From positions 186,001 through 250,000 of the forward strand of contig NZ_PNYB01000003.1 of the NCBI RefSeq assembly GCF_002879855.1: DNA of 64,000 nt. Direction: 5' to 3'. Position numbers and translations under genes: made by a program. Positions 43,628 to 53,989 of the stretch are shown piece after piece. Within the stretch, counting starts at the first letter, position 1, and every line of letters begins with the position of its first letter. Source of the stretch: Trinickia soli (GTDB taxonomy: Bacteria > Pseudomonadota > Gammaproteobacteria > Burkholderiales > Burkholderiaceae). The notes under the pieces are model-generated. The model made no database searches, was not told the DNA's origin, and worked only from the letters and a program-made list of their open reading frames with translations.

Positions 43628-44805
43628 CAGTGCCCTTCGCTCCGTTCTCCCCCGTATCCAAGTCTATATATTGATTCGTGACGGCTAACTGCCGCATCGA
43701 CGGAATAGCGATCGATGACAATCCGGGAACGCAGACCGCGACGTTGTGCGCTATTGCACACTTCCTGTACCGCTTGCTTCAAACCGCTAAACAGCGACGC
43801 CGGATTTTTCGATTCCACGAGAATACAATCGGGCATCCCATCGAGCGCCTCGGGATTTCCACCCACCGACGTCGCCACCACCGGCAGGCCAGCCGCCAGT
43901 TTCTCGAGCAACGCGTTAGAGAACCCTTCCTCGTGCGACGCCATCACTCCGATGTCCATGGCGTACAGCAACGTCTTTACATCTGAACGGCGCCCCAGGA
44001 ACCTGATCGCCGCCCCCACCCCGAGCGCGTCCGCCTTTGCAGCGAGCGCTGCACCGATCCCGCGATCCTCACCCACCAGAAACAGCGTCACATTGGCGCC
44101 TTCCGCTCTGAGCGCGGCAAACGCCTCGATCAACTCAGCGTGGCCCTTGTAAGGAATCAGGTTAGCGACGGAAACGAGCGCGATCTCGGTGTCCGAAAGC
44201 GACAGTTCTTGCCGCAGGCGCTGCCGAACCTCGACGATATCGCCAGGCACGGAGAACTGCAAACCGTTGTAGATCAGCGCCAGCTTCTCGCGCGCAATGT
44301 TATCGCGCGCAACGGTATCTTCCCCGACCGCCGCGGAATTGACCGTCACAATGTTCGAGCAAGCATTCGCAAACCGGTCGAACCAGGGCCACCAGGGATG
44401 ACGATCCTGATGCAAGCCGAGAGCGCGTCGCGAGGTCACGATAACGGGCACGCGTGCAAGCTTACCAGCCATCGCACCGAGCAGATTCGAAAGAGGCAGG
44501 AACGCGTGGAGCACATGCGGCCGGTCGCGATGCAGCAGTCCTATAAGGCGCAGTTGCCCACGAACGAGCAGAGCCAGCTTACGCAGCTTGCCTCCTGCGG
44601 ACGAATCATAGCCCCCCAGCACGACGCGGACCCCGCCCGATTCAAAGCTCGCACGCACCGGACCGTCCTCAAACGAAAAGAGGGTGACGTCCCACCCCCT
44701 GCGCACAAGCTCCGTCGCGAGCAATGCCATTTGCGTCTCCGCGCCGCCTAAGCTCATCGAACCGATAACGAACGTGATGCGTTGCTCTTTGCAGTCTTTC
44801 TTCAT
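43627..44805 (-). CDS. Glycosyltransferase family 4
   Basis: The 392-residue GT-B enzyme opens RITFVIGSMSLGGAETQMAL, a common GT4 N-terminus. Its C-terminal domain has VSVANLIPYKGHAELIEAF and the E-x7-E block HEEGFSNALLEKLAAG. I use ATG 44805 (MKKDCKEQRI). The frame to 44940 overlaps the neighbouring GT4 and is rejected. It lies 23 nt after the next GT4 gene and overlaps wzy by one base, so all three are one operon. Donor specificity is unknown. Confidence 0.87.
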   Translation of the reverse strand: MKKDCKEQRITFVIGSMSLGGAETQMALLATELVRRGWDVTLFSFEDGPVRASFESGGVRVVLGGYDSSAGGKLRKLALLVRGQLRLIGLLHRDRPHVLHAFLPLSNLLGAMAGKLARVPVIVTSRRALGLHQDRHPWWPWFDRFANACSNIVTVNSAAVGEDTVARDNIAREKLALIYNGLQFSVPGDIVEVRQRLRQELSLSDTEIALVSVANLIPYKGHAELIEAFAALRAEGANVTLFLVGEDRGIGAALAAKADALGVGAAIRFLGRRSDVKTLLYAMDIGVMASHEEGFSNALLEKLAAGLPVVATSVGGNPEALDGMPDCILVESKNPASLFSGLKQAVQEVCNSAQRRGLRSRIVIDRYSVDAAVSRHESIYRLGYGGERSEGH

Positions 44806-44828
44806 AGATTGAACGTGCTGACCCGAAA

Positions 44829-45965
44829 TTAACCGGGCAAACGGATTCCTCTGCGCTTCGCCATGGCGTCTTCGCAAAGTGCCTGCCATTGGCGATATAC
44901 GGTCTCGCGCGAAAAGCGCTCGACGATGTTTCGAGCGCAAGCACCCAAGCGCGCCCGCAGTTGCGCGTCGTCGGCGAGGCGACTCAACGCCAACGCCAGT
45001 GCGTGCACATCCTGGTCCGGCACGAGCAAGCCATCGACGCCATCGCGAACGATCGTCGACGGACCGCTATCGCATGCGAACGCCACGCTGGCGGCTCCGC
45101 ATTGCATGGCTTCGACCAGAACATTGGGAAAGCCCTCGTAACGCGACGACAGCGCAAAAATATCGGCGTGCCGCAGCCAGGCCTCCGGCTCGCGAGTTCG
45201 GCCTGGCAGCGAGACGTATGACGCGATGCCCAGTCGGGCCGCCTGCTCGGTCAAGGCCTGACGCTTCGGTCCCTCGCCGAGAATCACGAGCGACCATCCA
45301 CGGCCCGCAAGCCCTGCCTGCGCGAACGCATCCAGCAATAAATCGAATCCCTTCTCGTGGCTCAAGCGCCCCATCGCCGTGATGACTCGCCCGGCAGGCA
45401 TGGCTGCCGGGCGCTCGGGATTGGTCGGCTCGAACGCCCTGACCGCATTGGGAATGACGACGACTTGCGCACGCGCGACAGCGCGCCTCGCCCAGTCCCG
45501 CACGCTGTCGGTCTGCACTACCACGCGCGCCGCCATGGGGTAAGTCAAGACGCGCAGTACTTCCCACAGTGGCCCGATACGATGATGACGCGGGTCGGTG
45601 CGCTCCGATACGACAACCGGAATGCCGGTGCCGATCAGCGCGCCCAACACACGAATGTTGGTCATGTCGATGAAGCTGATGACGACGTCAGGCTTCACCG
45701 AGCGAATCGCGCGTCGCATGATCGACAGCCGCCGCAGCGTATTGACGACGCGCTGGATCACAGTGGCCGAATCCCACATGATGTCGGCGCGCAAGCGCTG
45801 CACGCGCGGGTCGAGGGCGTATGCATCCTCCCTGTCGCCTTCGAGCGTCGTCAGCGTCACGCGATGGCCGCAATCGCAGAGAAACGATGCCAGCTCGGCA
45901 ATGACGCGCTCCGCGCCACCTCCGCCGAGGCTCGACACAAGGAGCATTACATGCGGCTCGGGCAT
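44829..45965 (-). CDS. Glycosyltransferase family 4
   Basis: The 378-residue GT-B enzyme starts MPEPHVMLLVSSLGGGGAER, the Gly-rich donor loop typical of GT4. Its C-terminal signature is SRYEGFPNVLVEAMQCG followed by IVRDGVDGLLVPD. ATG 45965 overlaps the 3' end of the MurJ-like flippase gene by 19 nt. The open frame upstream to 46562 is antisense-like low-complexity sequence within the flippase and is rejected. Its strongest visible resemblance is to GT4 enzymes that add N-acetylgalactosamine-type sugars, but that is only a weak hint. Confidence 0.87.
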   Translation of the reverse strand: MPEPHVMLLVSSLGGGGAERVIAELASFLCDCGHRVTLTTLEGDREDAYALDPRVQRLRADIMWDSATVIQRVVNTLRRLSIMRRAIRSVKPDVVISFIDMTNIRVLGALIGTGIPVVVSERTDPRHHRIGPLWEVLRVLTYPMAARVVVQTDSVRDWARRAVARAQVVVIPNAVRAFEPTNPERPAAMPAGRVITAMGRLSHEKGFDLLLDAFAQAGLAGRGWSLVILGEGPKRQALTEQAARLGIASYVSLPGRTREPEAWLRHADIFALSSRYEGFPNVLVEAMQCGAASVAFACDSGPSTIVRDGVDGLLVPDQDVHALALALSRLADDAQLRARLGACARNIVERFSRETVYRQWQALCEDAMAKRRGIRLPG

Positions 45966-47455
45966 GCTGGCTCTGTGTTGAGAACCCACCGCGCTCCACC
46001 GCCGAGCTTCGCACTGGCGACGAACAGCGCCGTAAACACCGCGCCGCGGAACAACACGGGTACCGTCGAATTCGCCGAAGGCAGCACGTGCTGGATGACG
46101 AGATCGACCGCCACGGAAGGCAAGATCCACATCACGCAACGAGCGATCGACTCGAAGCGGCGCGGAAACAATCCGCCCTGCCCGAACTCGCGCCTGAAGC
46201 ACCACAGGAAAAAGGCGAGCACGCAGATTTGCGCGCCCAAGGGCGCAAGCAGCACGGCGGAAAGGCCCGACACGCGATAGCCGAACAGGCAGCATGCAGT
46301 CGTCGCAATCAACGCCACCAGTGACGACATCGACAGCAACTGAGGCCGCAGCTTCGCTTGATACAGCTTCGCAAAAAACGTAGCGAGGCCGAACGGAAAA
46401 AGCGACAGCGTCAGCAGCAACCAGGCTTGGCCGACGCGTTCGCCGAGTACGTGATCGAAGTGGCCACGCCCCAGCAGAGTGAGCACCACAGGCGTGCCCA
46501 GGACCCCGACGCCTGCGGCCACGAACACGCAGATCATCAACGAAGCACGACCGATTCGCCATAGCAGTCGGACGATTTCGCTGCTTTCGTTACGAGCGAG
46601 CAACGCTGCAAAACGTGGCAGAAGCACTGTACTGATGCCGATGATGAGCACCTGGGTAGCCGCCCCGTGCAAACGGGAAGCATAGCCGTAAATGGCGACG
46701 GCCCCTTCTCCGAGTCGCGCGCAGGTCATTTGTATGATCATGACCGTGCCGTTCGAAAACACCACGGCGGGCATGATCGGCAATGCGAGCTTCAACGTCG
46801 CTTTGACATCGTCCGTAAGTCGCAAGAACTCCCAGACGAAATGCAACTGCGCACGACGCATCGCGAGCAGCAAGGTGCCCAGTTGCACTGCGCCGCCAAG
46901 CAGCAGCGACATCACGAGCGCGTCCATATCGCGCGTGGGCCACAACCATAATGCGCCAGCGGAGATCATCGCGTTGAGCACCGGTGCGGCTGCAGCGGCG
47001 CCAAATCGGCCGTGGCAATTGAGCACGAGCCCCATGTAGTCCGAGACCACCGTCAACGGCAACGTCCAGGCCGCGATGGCCATGGCCCCCTCGGTCAATT
47101 GGAGGGTAGTGATCGTATTGGCCGGCACGAGCGTACCCGCTATCAGCGAGCGCGAAACGACCATCACCAAAGCAAACGAAGCGCCGATCACCAACAACAA
47201 CTGCCAGATGGCGGTGCGAAATTGCGCCGCCGCCTCCGCAGAGTGCGTGAGCCGCTCCATATATCGGCCGACGAAGCCCGACTGCACCCATCCACCGACG
47301 ATGCCCGCGATCATGACGGGCACCACGAGGGCCAGATTGTAAGCATCGACGACGCTCGAGGCCCCGAAGATGTACGCCATGATGGCGGTTCTAACGAAGG
47401 CCGCTACCTGAGCGAGGATGGTGATCAGCGTCACCATGCGCACATTATTCAGCAT
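45947..47455 (-). CDS. MurJ/MviN-like lipid-linked oligosaccharide flippase
   Basis: The 502-residue protein has about fourteen membrane helices and the MVF-family N-terminus VTLITILAQVAAFVRTAIMA. It continues with MAYIFGASSVVDAYNLAL, the pattern seen in MurJ and MurJ-like O-antigen flippases. Within this locus it most likely moves the undecaprenyl-linked O unit, serving as Wzx. ATG 47455 lies 34 nt after the wbpP stop; the longer frame to 47629 overlaps wbpP and is rejected. The essential lipid II flippase is a family relative and cannot be strictly excluded, though its location argues against it. Confidence 0.8.
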   Translation of the reverse strand: MLNNVRMVTLITILAQVAAFVRTAIMAYIFGASSVVDAYNLALVVPVMIAGIVGGWVQSGFVGRYMERLTHSAEAAAQFRTAIWQLLLVIGASFALVMVVSRSLIAGTLVPANTITTLQLTEGAMAIAAWTLPLTVVSDYMGLVLNCHGRFGAAAAAPVLNAMISAGALWLWPTRDMDALVMSLLLGGAVQLGTLLLAMRRAQLHFVWEFLRLTDDVKATLKLALPIMPAVVFSNGTVMIIQMTCARLGEGAVAIYGYASRLHGAATQVLIIGISTVLLPRFAALLARNESSEIVRLLWRIGRASLMICVFVAAGVGVLGTPVVLTLLGRGHFDHVLGERVGQAWLLLTLSLFPFGLATFFAKLYQAKLRPQLLSMSSLVALIATTACCLFGYRVSGLSAVLLAPLGAQICVLAFFLWCFRREFGQGGLFPRRFESIARCVMWILPSVAVDLVIQHVLPSANSTVPVLFRGAVFTALFVASAKLGGGARWVLNTEPACPSRM

Positions 47456-47489
47456 TCGCTTCCCCGGTCGCTTTGGCGCATCGAGACAC

Positions 47490-48557
47490 TCATCCGCGTG
47501 GCTGCGCGCCACCCAAGCTCGCGACATACCACCCGATCGCTTCCTTGAGCCCCTCACCGATACGATGCGTGGGTTCGTATCCAAGCAGGTTGCGTGCTTT
47601 GCCGACGTCCGCCATCGAATGACGGACATCGCCCGCGCGGAAATCGCGGTACTGCGCCTTCGTCGTCGTCGGGCAGCCGTAGGCAGCCAGATTCGCCACG
47701 ATCATCTCGAACAGCTGATTGAGCGTCGTGCGATCGCCAACGGCAACGTTGTAGACCTGATTGACAGCCTCTTCATTCGTGGTCGTCGCTGCGAGCAGAT
47801 TCGCCTGCACCGCATTGTCGATGTAGCAGAAGTCGCGGCTCGTCTCGCCGTCGCCGTTGATGAACACCGGCTCGTTCTTCAGCAGCGAGGCAATCCACTT
47901 CGGAATCACGGCTGCGTAGGGCCCGTTCGGATCCTGCCGCTTGCCGACGATATTGAAGTAGCGCAAGCCGACCGACTGCAAACCGTACACGCGACCGAAG
48001 ACGTCCGCGTACAGTTCGTTGACGAGTTTCGTGACCGCATAGGGCGAAAGCGGCTTGCCGATGCGATCTTCGAGCTTCGGCAGACCCGGATGGTCGCCAT
48101 ACGTCGAGCTGCTCGCCGCATAGACAAAGCGCTTGACCTTCGCATCGCGCGAAGCGACGAGCATGTTCAGAAAGCCATCGATGTTGTGCGCATTCGTGCG
48201 AATCGGATCTTCGATGCTGCGCGGCACCGAGCCGAGCGCAGCCTGATGCAGCACATACTCGACGCCCTGCTCTTGCCCGTTCGCTTGCCACACCATCGCA
48301 CGACGGCAATCGTCCAGCTGCTGGATATCGCCGCGGATGAAGACGAAGTTCGCCCACTGCTGCGGCGTCACGCTCGCCTGCACTTCATCGAGATTGTGCT
48401 GATGGCCCGTCGCAAAATTGTCGAGACCCACGACGCGTTGGTTCAGGCGCAGCAGCGTTTCGAGCAGATTGCTTCCGACGAAGCCGGCGCAGCCCGTGAT
48501 GAGCCAGGTCGCGGGCTTCTCGACGAGGCTCGCCTTGAGAACTTGATAAGCAGTCAT
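47490..48557 (-). CDS. wbpP: UDP-N-acetylglucosamine 4-epimerase (WbpP/TviC-like)
   Basis: The 355-residue short-chain dehydrogenase has an N-terminal extension before [17 protein letters not shown], the Ser segment [16 protein letters not shown] and the Tyr-Lys pair [10 protein letters not shown]. These match WbpP/TviC, which favour N-acetylated UDP-sugars. It would convert UDP-GlcNAc to UDP-GalNAc, or UDP-GlcNAcA to UDP-GalNAcA. It follows the wbpO homologue after 3 nt, and the pair is known from P. aeruginosa O6 and Salmonella Vi loci. Confidence 0.9.
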   Translation of the reverse strand: MTAYQVLKASLVEKPATWLITGCAGFVGSNLLETLLRLNQRVVGLDNFATGHQHNLDEVQASVTPQQWANFVFIRGDIQQLDDCRRAMVWQANGQEQGVEYVLHQAALGSVPRSIEDPIRTNAHNIDGFLNMLVASRDAKVKRFVYAASSSTYGDHPGLPKLEDRIGKPLSPYAVTKLVNELYADVFGRVYGLQSVGLRYFNIVGKRQDPNGPYAAVIPKWIASLLKNEPVFINGDGETSRDFCYIDNAVQANLLAATTTNEEAVNQVYNVAVGDRTTLNQLFEMIVANLAAYGCPTTTKAQYRDFRAGDVRHSMADVGKARNLLGYEPTHRIGEGLKEAIGWYVASLGGAQPRG

Positions 48558-48560
48558 GAT

Positions 48561-49832
48561 TTACAGGCGCAGATCGGAGTCTGCCGCATCGAGAACGTAT
48601 TTGAGGTCGTAGAGCACGTGCGCGGGCTTGCCGAACTTGCGGATGTCCTTGCCCATTTCGCGGAACTGGTCGTGCGAAACGGCGATGATCATGCCGTCAT
48701 AGGCGCCGTGCTGCGGCTCCTTCGTGAGCTCGAGACCATACTCGTGCTTCGCCTCTTCGGCATCCGCCCACGGGTCGTACACGTCCACCGAGCAATTGAA
48801 CTCCTTCAACTCGTTCACGATGTCGACGACACGCGTGTTGCGCAAGTCGGGGCAATTTTCCTTGAAGGTGAGACCCATCACGAGAATGCGCGCGCCATTG
48901 GCATGGATGCGGCGATGCGACAACGCCTTCATGAGCTGGCTGACGACATAACGGCCCATGCTGTCGTTAAGACGGCGTCCGGCCAGAATGACTTCGGGGT
49001 GGTAGCCGATCGACTGCGCCTTGTGCGTGAGGTAATACGGATCCACACCAATGCAGTGACCGCCCACGAGACCCGGACGGAACGGCAGGAAGTTCCACTT
49101 GCTGCCCGCGGCCTTGAGCACGTCTTCCGTATCGATGCCCATGCGGTTGAAGATCAACGCAAGTTCGTTGATGAGCGCAATGTTCACGTCGCGCTGGGTG
49201 TTCTCGATGACCTTCGCGGCTTCGGCCACTTTGATGCTGCTTGCGCGGTGCGTGCCGGCCGTCACGATCAGGTTGTAGACCTGATCGACGAGGTCGGCCA
49301 CTTCCGGCGTGGAACCCGAAGTCACCTTCTTGATCGTCGTGACGCGATGAACCTTGTCGCCCGGGTTGATCCGTTCGGAGCTGTAGCCGCAGTAAAAATC
49401 TTCATTGAACTTCAAGCCCGACACGCGTTCGAGCACGGGCACGCAGTCGTCTTCCGTGCAGCCCGGGTAGACCGTCGACTCATACACGACGATGTCGCCC
49501 TTTTTGAGCACGCTGCCAACGGTCTCGCTGGCTTTGATCAGCGGCGTGAGATCGGGCTGCTTATGCTCATCGATCGGCGTCGGCACCGTGACGATGTAGA
49601 GGTTGCAGCCCTTCAGGTTCTGCTTATCGGTCGTGAACGTCAGCTGGCGCGCAGCGGCGAGCTCCTCCGACGTGGTTTCGAGCGTGAAATCATGGCCTTC
49701 GCGCAGATCGGCGATCCGTTTCGCGTTTATATCGAAGCCCACAACGGGGCGCTGCTTACCGAATTCGACTGCCAAAGGCAAACCCACATACCCAAGGCCG
49801 ATAATCGCAAGCTTGATATCCTCTAGATTCAT
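48561..49832 (-). CDS. wbpO: UDP-N-acetylhexosamine 6-dehydrogenase (WbpO/TviB-like)
   Basis: The 423-residue UDP-sugar dehydrogenase oxidises C6 to the uronic acid using two NAD+. It has the N-terminal NAD site [19 protein letters not shown], the middle [16 protein letters not shown], and the catalytic Cys block [20 protein letters not shown] use ATG 49832 with GGAG seven bases upstream in place of a TTG at 49838. It is the first gene of the long minus-strand operon wbpO-wbpP-flippase-GT4-GT4-wzy-amidotransferase-GT4. With WbpP the product is probably UDP-GalNAcA. Confidence 0.92.
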   Translation of the reverse strand: MNLEDIKLAIIGLGYVGLPLAVEFGKQRPVVGFDINAKRIADLREGHDFTLETTSEELAAARQLTFTTDKQNLKGCNLYIVTVPTPIDEHKQPDLTPLIKASETVGSVLKKGDIVVYESTVYPGCTEDDCVPVLERVSGLKFNEDFYCGYSSERINPGDKVHRVTTIKKVTSGSTPEVADLVDQVYNLIVTAGTHRASSIKVAEAAKVIENTQRDVNIALINELALIFNRMGIDTEDVLKAAGSKWNFLPFRPGLVGGHCIGVDPYYLTHKAQSIGYHPEVILAGRRLNDSMGRYVVSQLMKALSHRRIHANGARILVMGLTFKENCPDLRNTRVVDIVNELKEFNCSVDVYDPWADAEEAKHEYGLELTKEPQHGAYDGMIIAVSHDQFREMGKDIRKFGKPAHVLYDLKYVLDAADSDLRL

Positions 49833-50363
49833 CAACAACTCCGCAAACCAGTCAGCAGATAATTAGATAATTGACGCAATAACCCACGTGCGCGGCCGGT
49901 CTAGTTCCGCGACACCATCAACGTTTAGGAGCTGGGCGATTGAAGAAACGGTGGGGCGAGGTGCGCACGTGCCATCTCAGTCTGCACGCCGCCACCCTTT
50001 GAATGCCCCCGGCTGTTCCTACTGGCAACCGGGGACCGATGGAGCGCATGGTCTCTCGCCACGCATCTCGAAACCCGCAGATGCCAGTCTCTCCTGATAT
50101 TTTACAACTCTTTACAATTCTTTACGCTTGCTTTCATCTCTTTGCCAGCAAGCGGCGGTATCCGTTCGTCATCGGGGTTTTATCAGATCTACCGTGTGAC
50201 GAGCGAATTGCGACTTGTCTGCAAGAGAAACTCTGCCCTGCGACCGGCCCGTATGGTAGCACATCGCGTTGACCAAACTGTTCGCTTGGTGCGCCATTGA
50301 TGCGCAATGCGCAACACCGTTGGCAGGCCACTCCCCCGGTCGTAACCGGCGCACCATCCGCTC
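49833..50363. other. 531-nt gene-free spacer between rmlD and the wbpO operon
   Basis: No supported gene is present; open frames are short and on both strands. It contains a tandem 8-bp AGATAATT pair at 49857-49872 just upstream of wbpO and a triple TTTACA-type direct repeat at 50101-50130. As the O-antigen unit begins at wbpO, this spacer is the likely place for its promoter and control. Confidence 0.6.
50101..50130. promoter_or_regulatory. Three 10-bp direct repeats (TTTACA core), likely regulator site
   Basis: The plus strand reads TTTACAACTC, TTTACAATTC and TTTACGCTTG head-to-tail, so the 6-base core recurs on one helix turn. Such phased direct half-sites are typical of OmpR/PhoB-type response regulators. 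The site is about 270 nt upstream of wbpO and 234 nt after rmlD. No regulator gene is in the window. Confidence 0.5.
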
Positions 50364-51275
50364 CTACCGTAGCTCGCCCATGCGCTCGAACACATCGTCG
50401 AGAACGTCCTGCATGGCGGCGTCCCACGGTTGCCGCCACAAGCCGAAGCGCCGCTCGAATGCTGTATTGTCGAGCAGCGAGTTAGCCGGCCGGCGCGCAG
50501 GGGTGGGATATCGAGAAGCGGGGATCGGCTCGACCCGGCGTGCGAGTATCGCGTCATCACCCAATGCCCGCCGCGCTGCATCGACGATCTGCGTCGCGAA
50601 GCCGTGCCAACTCGTGCTACCGCTTGCCGTCAGATGAAAGAGCCCGCTAGCGAACGTGCCGCTCGCCCGCTCGGCGAGCGACTGACGCACGGCATGCGCG
50701 GTCCATTGAGCAATAGCGCGAGCAGACGTAGGTGCGCCGATTTGATCGGACACGACGCTGAGTTGCTCGCGCTGTGCGGCAAGGCGAAGCATCGTGCGCA
50801 GGAAATTGCGCCCCCGTGGCCCATACACCCACGAGGTGCGAAACACGAGCCAATCGCCCCCGGCCGCGGCGACCGCACGTTCGCCATCGAGTTTCGTGCG
50901 GCCGTACGCGCTGAGCGGAGTCACGGGATCGCTCTCGACGTAGGGCCCCGACTTCGCGCCGTCGAACACATAGTCGGTCGAATAATGCACAAAAAGCGCA
51001 CCCGCATTGCGGGCAGCCTCGGCCAGCACACCGACGGCCTGCGCATTGACGAGCGCAGCGCTCGTCGTATCCTCTTCCGCTTTGTCGACGGCGGTATACG
51101 CAGCCGCATTGACAAGCACATCAGGTGCAACACCAGCCACGAGCGCCTTCAGCGTCTGCGGCATCGACAAATCGGCTCGCTCGCGATCGCACGAGACAAC
51201 CTCGCCGAGCGCGGACAAGGTGCGCGTGAGTTCCCAGCCCACCTGCCCGTTGCCGCCCGTGACCAGGATCCTCAT
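50364..51275 (-). CDS. rfbD: dTDP-4-dehydrorhamnose reductase
   Basis: This enzyme performs the last step of dTDP-L-rhamnose synthesis. The 303-residue product opens MRILVTGGNGQVGWELTRTL and has VNAAAYTAVDKAE, the Ser/Tyr region HYSTDYVFDG and YGRTKLDGE. ATG 51275 overlaps the rfbC stop (ATGA), and the longer frame to 51380 is rejected for that reason. It is the fourth gene of rfbB-rfbA-rfbC-rfbD. The length is normal. Confidence 0.95.
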   Translation of the reverse strand: MRILVTGGNGQVGWELTRTLSALGEVVSCDRERADLSMPQTLKALVAGVAPDVLVNAAAYTAVDKAEEDTTSAALVNAQAVGVLAEAARNAGALFVHYSTDYVFDGAKSGPYVESDPVTPLSAYGRTKLDGERAVAAAGGDWLVFRTSWVYGPRGRNFLRTMLRLAAQREQLSVVSDQIGAPTSARAIAQWTAHAVRQSLAERASGTFASGLFHLTASGSTSWHGFATQIVDAARRALGDDAILARRVEPIPASRYPTPARRPANSLLDNTAFERRFGLWRQPWDAAMQDVLDDVFERMGELR

Positions 51276-51817
51276 TCGTACACCTCGGCTTGCGCGAACG
51301 GTTGCCCGGCAGCATCCTTCGCCGCAACCTGCGGCGGGCCGTCGAGCGGCCATTCGATGCCAAGCGCCGGATCGTCCCACAGCAAGGTGCGTTCATGCTC
51401 CGGGAACCAGTAATCCGTCGTCTTATAGAGGAATTCCGCGCCATCCGACGTCACATAGAAACCATGTGCAAAACCCGGCGGTATCCACATCTGGCGCTTG
51501 TTCGCGGCCGACAAGAGCGCGCCCGCCCACTTTCCGAACGTCGGCGAACCGCGACGCAAATCCACCGCAACGTCGAACACTTCGCCGCTCACCACGCGCA
51601 CGAGCTTTCCTTGCGGATGCCGGATCTGATAATGCATGCCGCGCAGCACACCTTTGAACGAGCACGAATGGTTGTCCTGCACGAACTCGACGCCCGGCGC
51701 GACCGCTTGTTCGAAAGCACGGACGTTGTAGCTCTCGAAGAAGAAACCGCGGGCATCTTCGAATACCCTCGGCTCGATGAGCTTGACTTCCGGCAGGGAC
51801 GTTTCAATAACTTTCAT
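51272..51817 (-). CDS. rfbC: dTDP-4-dehydrorhamnose 3,5-epimerase
   Basis: The 181-residue cupin enzyme epimerises C3 and C5 of dTDP-4-keto-6-deoxyglucose. The family blocks FVQDNHSCSFKGVLRGMHYQ and VDLRRGSPTFGKW are present, including the catalytic His and Arg positions. It starts at ATG 51817 (MKVIETSLPEV), two bases after the rfbA stop, and overlaps rfbD by four bases. The longer frame is rejected. Confidence 0.95.
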   Translation of the reverse strand: MKVIETSLPEVKLIEPRVFEDARGFFFESYNVRAFEQAVAPGVEFVQDNHSCSFKGVLRGMHYQIRHPQGKLVRVVSGEVFDVAVDLRRGSPTFGKWAGALLSAANKRQMWIPPGFAHGFYVTSDGAEFLYKTTDYWFPEHERTLLWDDPALGIEWPLDGPPQVAAKDAAGQPFAQAEVYE

Positions 51818-51819
51818 AT

Positions 51820-52701
51820 TCAAGCGATCGGATCGGAAAGGAGATTGCGCAAGTATTGTCCATAGGCATTCTTCGACAACGGCGCGGCCAGCTTTTCGAG
51901 CTGTTCGGCGGCGATCCATTTGCGCCGGAATGCGATTTCTTCAGGACACGCCACCACGAGCCCTTGCCGTTTCTGCAGCGTTGCGATGAACGAGGCGGCC
52001 TCGATCAGCGAATCGTGCGTGCCGGTATCGAGCCACGCATAGCCGCGCCCCATGATTTCGACATTGAGCGCACCATCGTTCAGATAGCGCGAGTTGACGT
52101 CGGTGATTTCGAGTTCGCCGCGCGCCGACGGCTTGATCTCGGCCGCGATATCGCACACGCGCTCGTCGTAAAAGTACAAGCCTGTCACCGCATAGTTCGA
52201 ACGCGGCGTGCGAGGTTTTTCTTCGATCGAAAGCGCAGTGAAGTCGCGGTCGAACTCGACCACACCGTAGCGCTCGGGGTCGTTGACGTGATAGGCGAAC
52301 ACGGTCGCACCCGACTCGCGTTCGTTCGCGCGCTCGAGCTGGCCTGCCAGGTCGTGTCCGTAGAAGATGTTGTCGCCGAGAATCAGCGCCGAAGGGTCGG
52401 CCCCGACGAACTCCCGGCCAATGATGAACGCCTGCGCGAGCCCGTCGGGCGACGGCTGCACGGCGTACTGCAGACTCATGCCCCACTGGCTGCCGTCGCC
52501 GAGCATCGCCGAAAAACGCGGCGTATCCTGCGGCGTGGAGATCACGAGCACTTCCCGAATACCCGCCAGCATCAGCGTCGATAGCGGGTAGTAGATCATC
52601 GGCTTGTCGTACACGGGCAGCAATTGCTTCGACACCACGTTCGTGATCGGATACAGCCGTGTGCCGGAGCCACCGGCGAGAATGATGCCTTTACGCGCCA
52701 T
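51820..52701 (-). CDS. rfbA: Glucose-1-phosphate thymidylyltransferase
   Basis: The enzyme makes dTDP-glucose, the entry point for L-rhamnose and for any dTDP-4-amino-6-deoxyhexose made by the transaminase at 26736-27884. The 293 residues show the nucleotidyltransferase motif [36 protein letters not shown] and [14 protein letters not shown]. It starts 12 nt after the rfbB stop and ends two bases before rfbC. This is a typical family member. Confidence 0.96.
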   Translation of the reverse strand: MARKGIILAGGSGTRLYPITNVVSKQLLPVYDKPMIYYPLSTLMLAGIREVLVISTPQDTPRFSAMLGDGSQWGMSLQYAVQPSPDGLAQAFIIGREFVGADPSALILGDNIFYGHDLAGQLERANERESGATVFAYHVNDPERYGVVEFDRDFTALSIEEKPRTPRSNYAVTGLYFYDERVCDIAAEIKPSARGELEITDVNSRYLNDGALNVEIMGRGYAWLDTGTHDSLIEAASFIATLQKRQGLVVACPEEIAFRRKWIAAEQLEKLAAPLSKNAYGQYLRNLLSDPIA

Positions 52702-52713
52702 GCGTCGTTCTCC

Positions 52714-53775
52714 TCAAGCGCGTTTCGCGTAGTTGGTTTCGACCCACTTCCGGTATTCGCCGGACGCAACTTCGTCGACCCAATCCTGATTGTCGAGGTA
52801 CCACCGCACCGTCTTCGCCAGCCCCGTTTCGAAGGTCTCGGCCGGCCTCCACCCGAGCTCGCGCTCGAGCTTGCGCGCATCGATCGCATAGCGCCGATCG
52901 TGCCCGGGCCGATCGGTGACGAACGCAATTTGCTCGCGGTACGAACCGGTCGCTTTCGGCCGGGCGTCATCGAGCAGATCGCAGATCGTTTCGACGACTT
53001 CGATATTCGCCTTCTCGTTCCAGCCACCGACGTTGTACGTCTGCCCCGGCTCGCCGCGCGCAAGGACTTCGCGGATCGCGCTGCAATGATCGCCGACGTA
53101 GAGCCAATCGCGAACATTGCGGCCGTCGCCGTAGACGGGCAACGGCTTACCGGCAAGCGCGTTGGCGATCATCAGTGGGATGAGCTTCTCGGGAAACTGA
53201 TACGGCCCGTAGTTGTTCGAACAATTCGTCGTCAACGTCGGCAGCCCGTACGTGTGGTGATAGGCGCGCACGAGGTGATCGGAGCCCGCCTTCGTCGCCG
53301 AATAGGGACTGTTGGGCGCATACGGCGTCGTTTCGGAGAACTGCGGATCGGTTGCGGCCAGCGAGCCGAAGACTTCATCGGTCGAGACATGCAGGAACCG
53401 GAATGCGCCGCGCGCCGCATCGTCGAGCGTCGACCAATAGCGGCGCGCCGCCTCCAGCAGAACAAACGTGCCGACGACGTTCGTCTGCACGAAATCTGCC
53501 GGCCCGTGAATCGAGCGATCGACATGGCTCTCGGCCGCAAAATGCACGACCGCGCGCGGACGGTGCGCGGCAAACAGCGCATCGAGCGCCTGCGCATCGC
53601 AGATGTCGGCGCGCACGAAAACGTGCCTCGGGTCGGCGTCGAGCGACGCCAACGTATGGAGGTTGCCCGCATACGTCAGCTTGTCGACGTTGAGCACCGC
53701 TTCGTCGGAATGGCGCAACCAATCGAGCACGAAATTTGCGCCGATGAAACCGGCTCCGCCCGTTACGAGGATCAT
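52714..53775 (-). CDS. rfbB: dTDP-glucose 4,6-dehydratase
   Basis: The 353-residue short-chain dehydrogenase forms dTDP-4-keto-6-deoxyglucose. It has [19 protein letters not shown], the catalytic Asp-Glu in [11 protein letters not shown] and the Tyr-Lys pair [15 protein letters not shown] 53775 has AGGGAG just upstream; the longer frame to 53829 is rejected. It is the first gene of rfbBACD and is divergent from apaH across a 214-nt gap that should hold both promoters. Confidence 0.96.
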   Translation of the reverse strand: MILVTGGAGFIGANFVLDWLRHSDEAVLNVDKLTYAGNLHTLASLDADPRHVFVRADICDAQALDALFAAHRPRAVVHFAAESHVDRSIHGPADFVQTNVVGTFVLLEAARRYWSTLDDAARGAFRFLHVSTDEVFGSLAATDPQFSETTPYAPNSPYSATKAGSDHLVRAYHHTYGLPTLTTNCSNNYGPYQFPEKLIPLMIANALAGKPLPVYGDGRNVRDWLYVGDHCSAIREVLARGEPGQTYNVGGWNEKANIEVVETICDLLDDARPKATGSYREQIAFVTDRPGHDRRYAIDARKLERELGWRPAETFETGLAKTVRWYLDNQDWVDEVASGEYRKWVETNYAKRA

Positions 53776-53989
53776 GAAGCTCCCTGAAGGATATGCGTGA
53801 CCGGTACGCTGATCCGACTTTCCGTACAATCACAGTCAATGAACCAATGAGTCACGGCGCACGACATGCGCCATGAGCAGCCGCCGGCCGCGCTTGCCCG
53901 CAAGCGAGCGCGAAACAGCCGCTTCAATGTCGCCAATTATACGGCGGCGACGCCACACTACGACGAGCCGCAGCGGCTCTCTTCGCCCG

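Noticed and set aside
44829-46562. 577-residue version of the GT4 protein
   Set aside because: The extra N-terminal 199 residues lie inside the flippase gene in another frame and are low-complexity; GT4 proper begins at 45965.
47418-49826. 802-residue plus-strand open frame
   Set aside because: It is antisense to wbpO and wbpP, which have full motifs and normal length; the open frame is a by-product of high GC.
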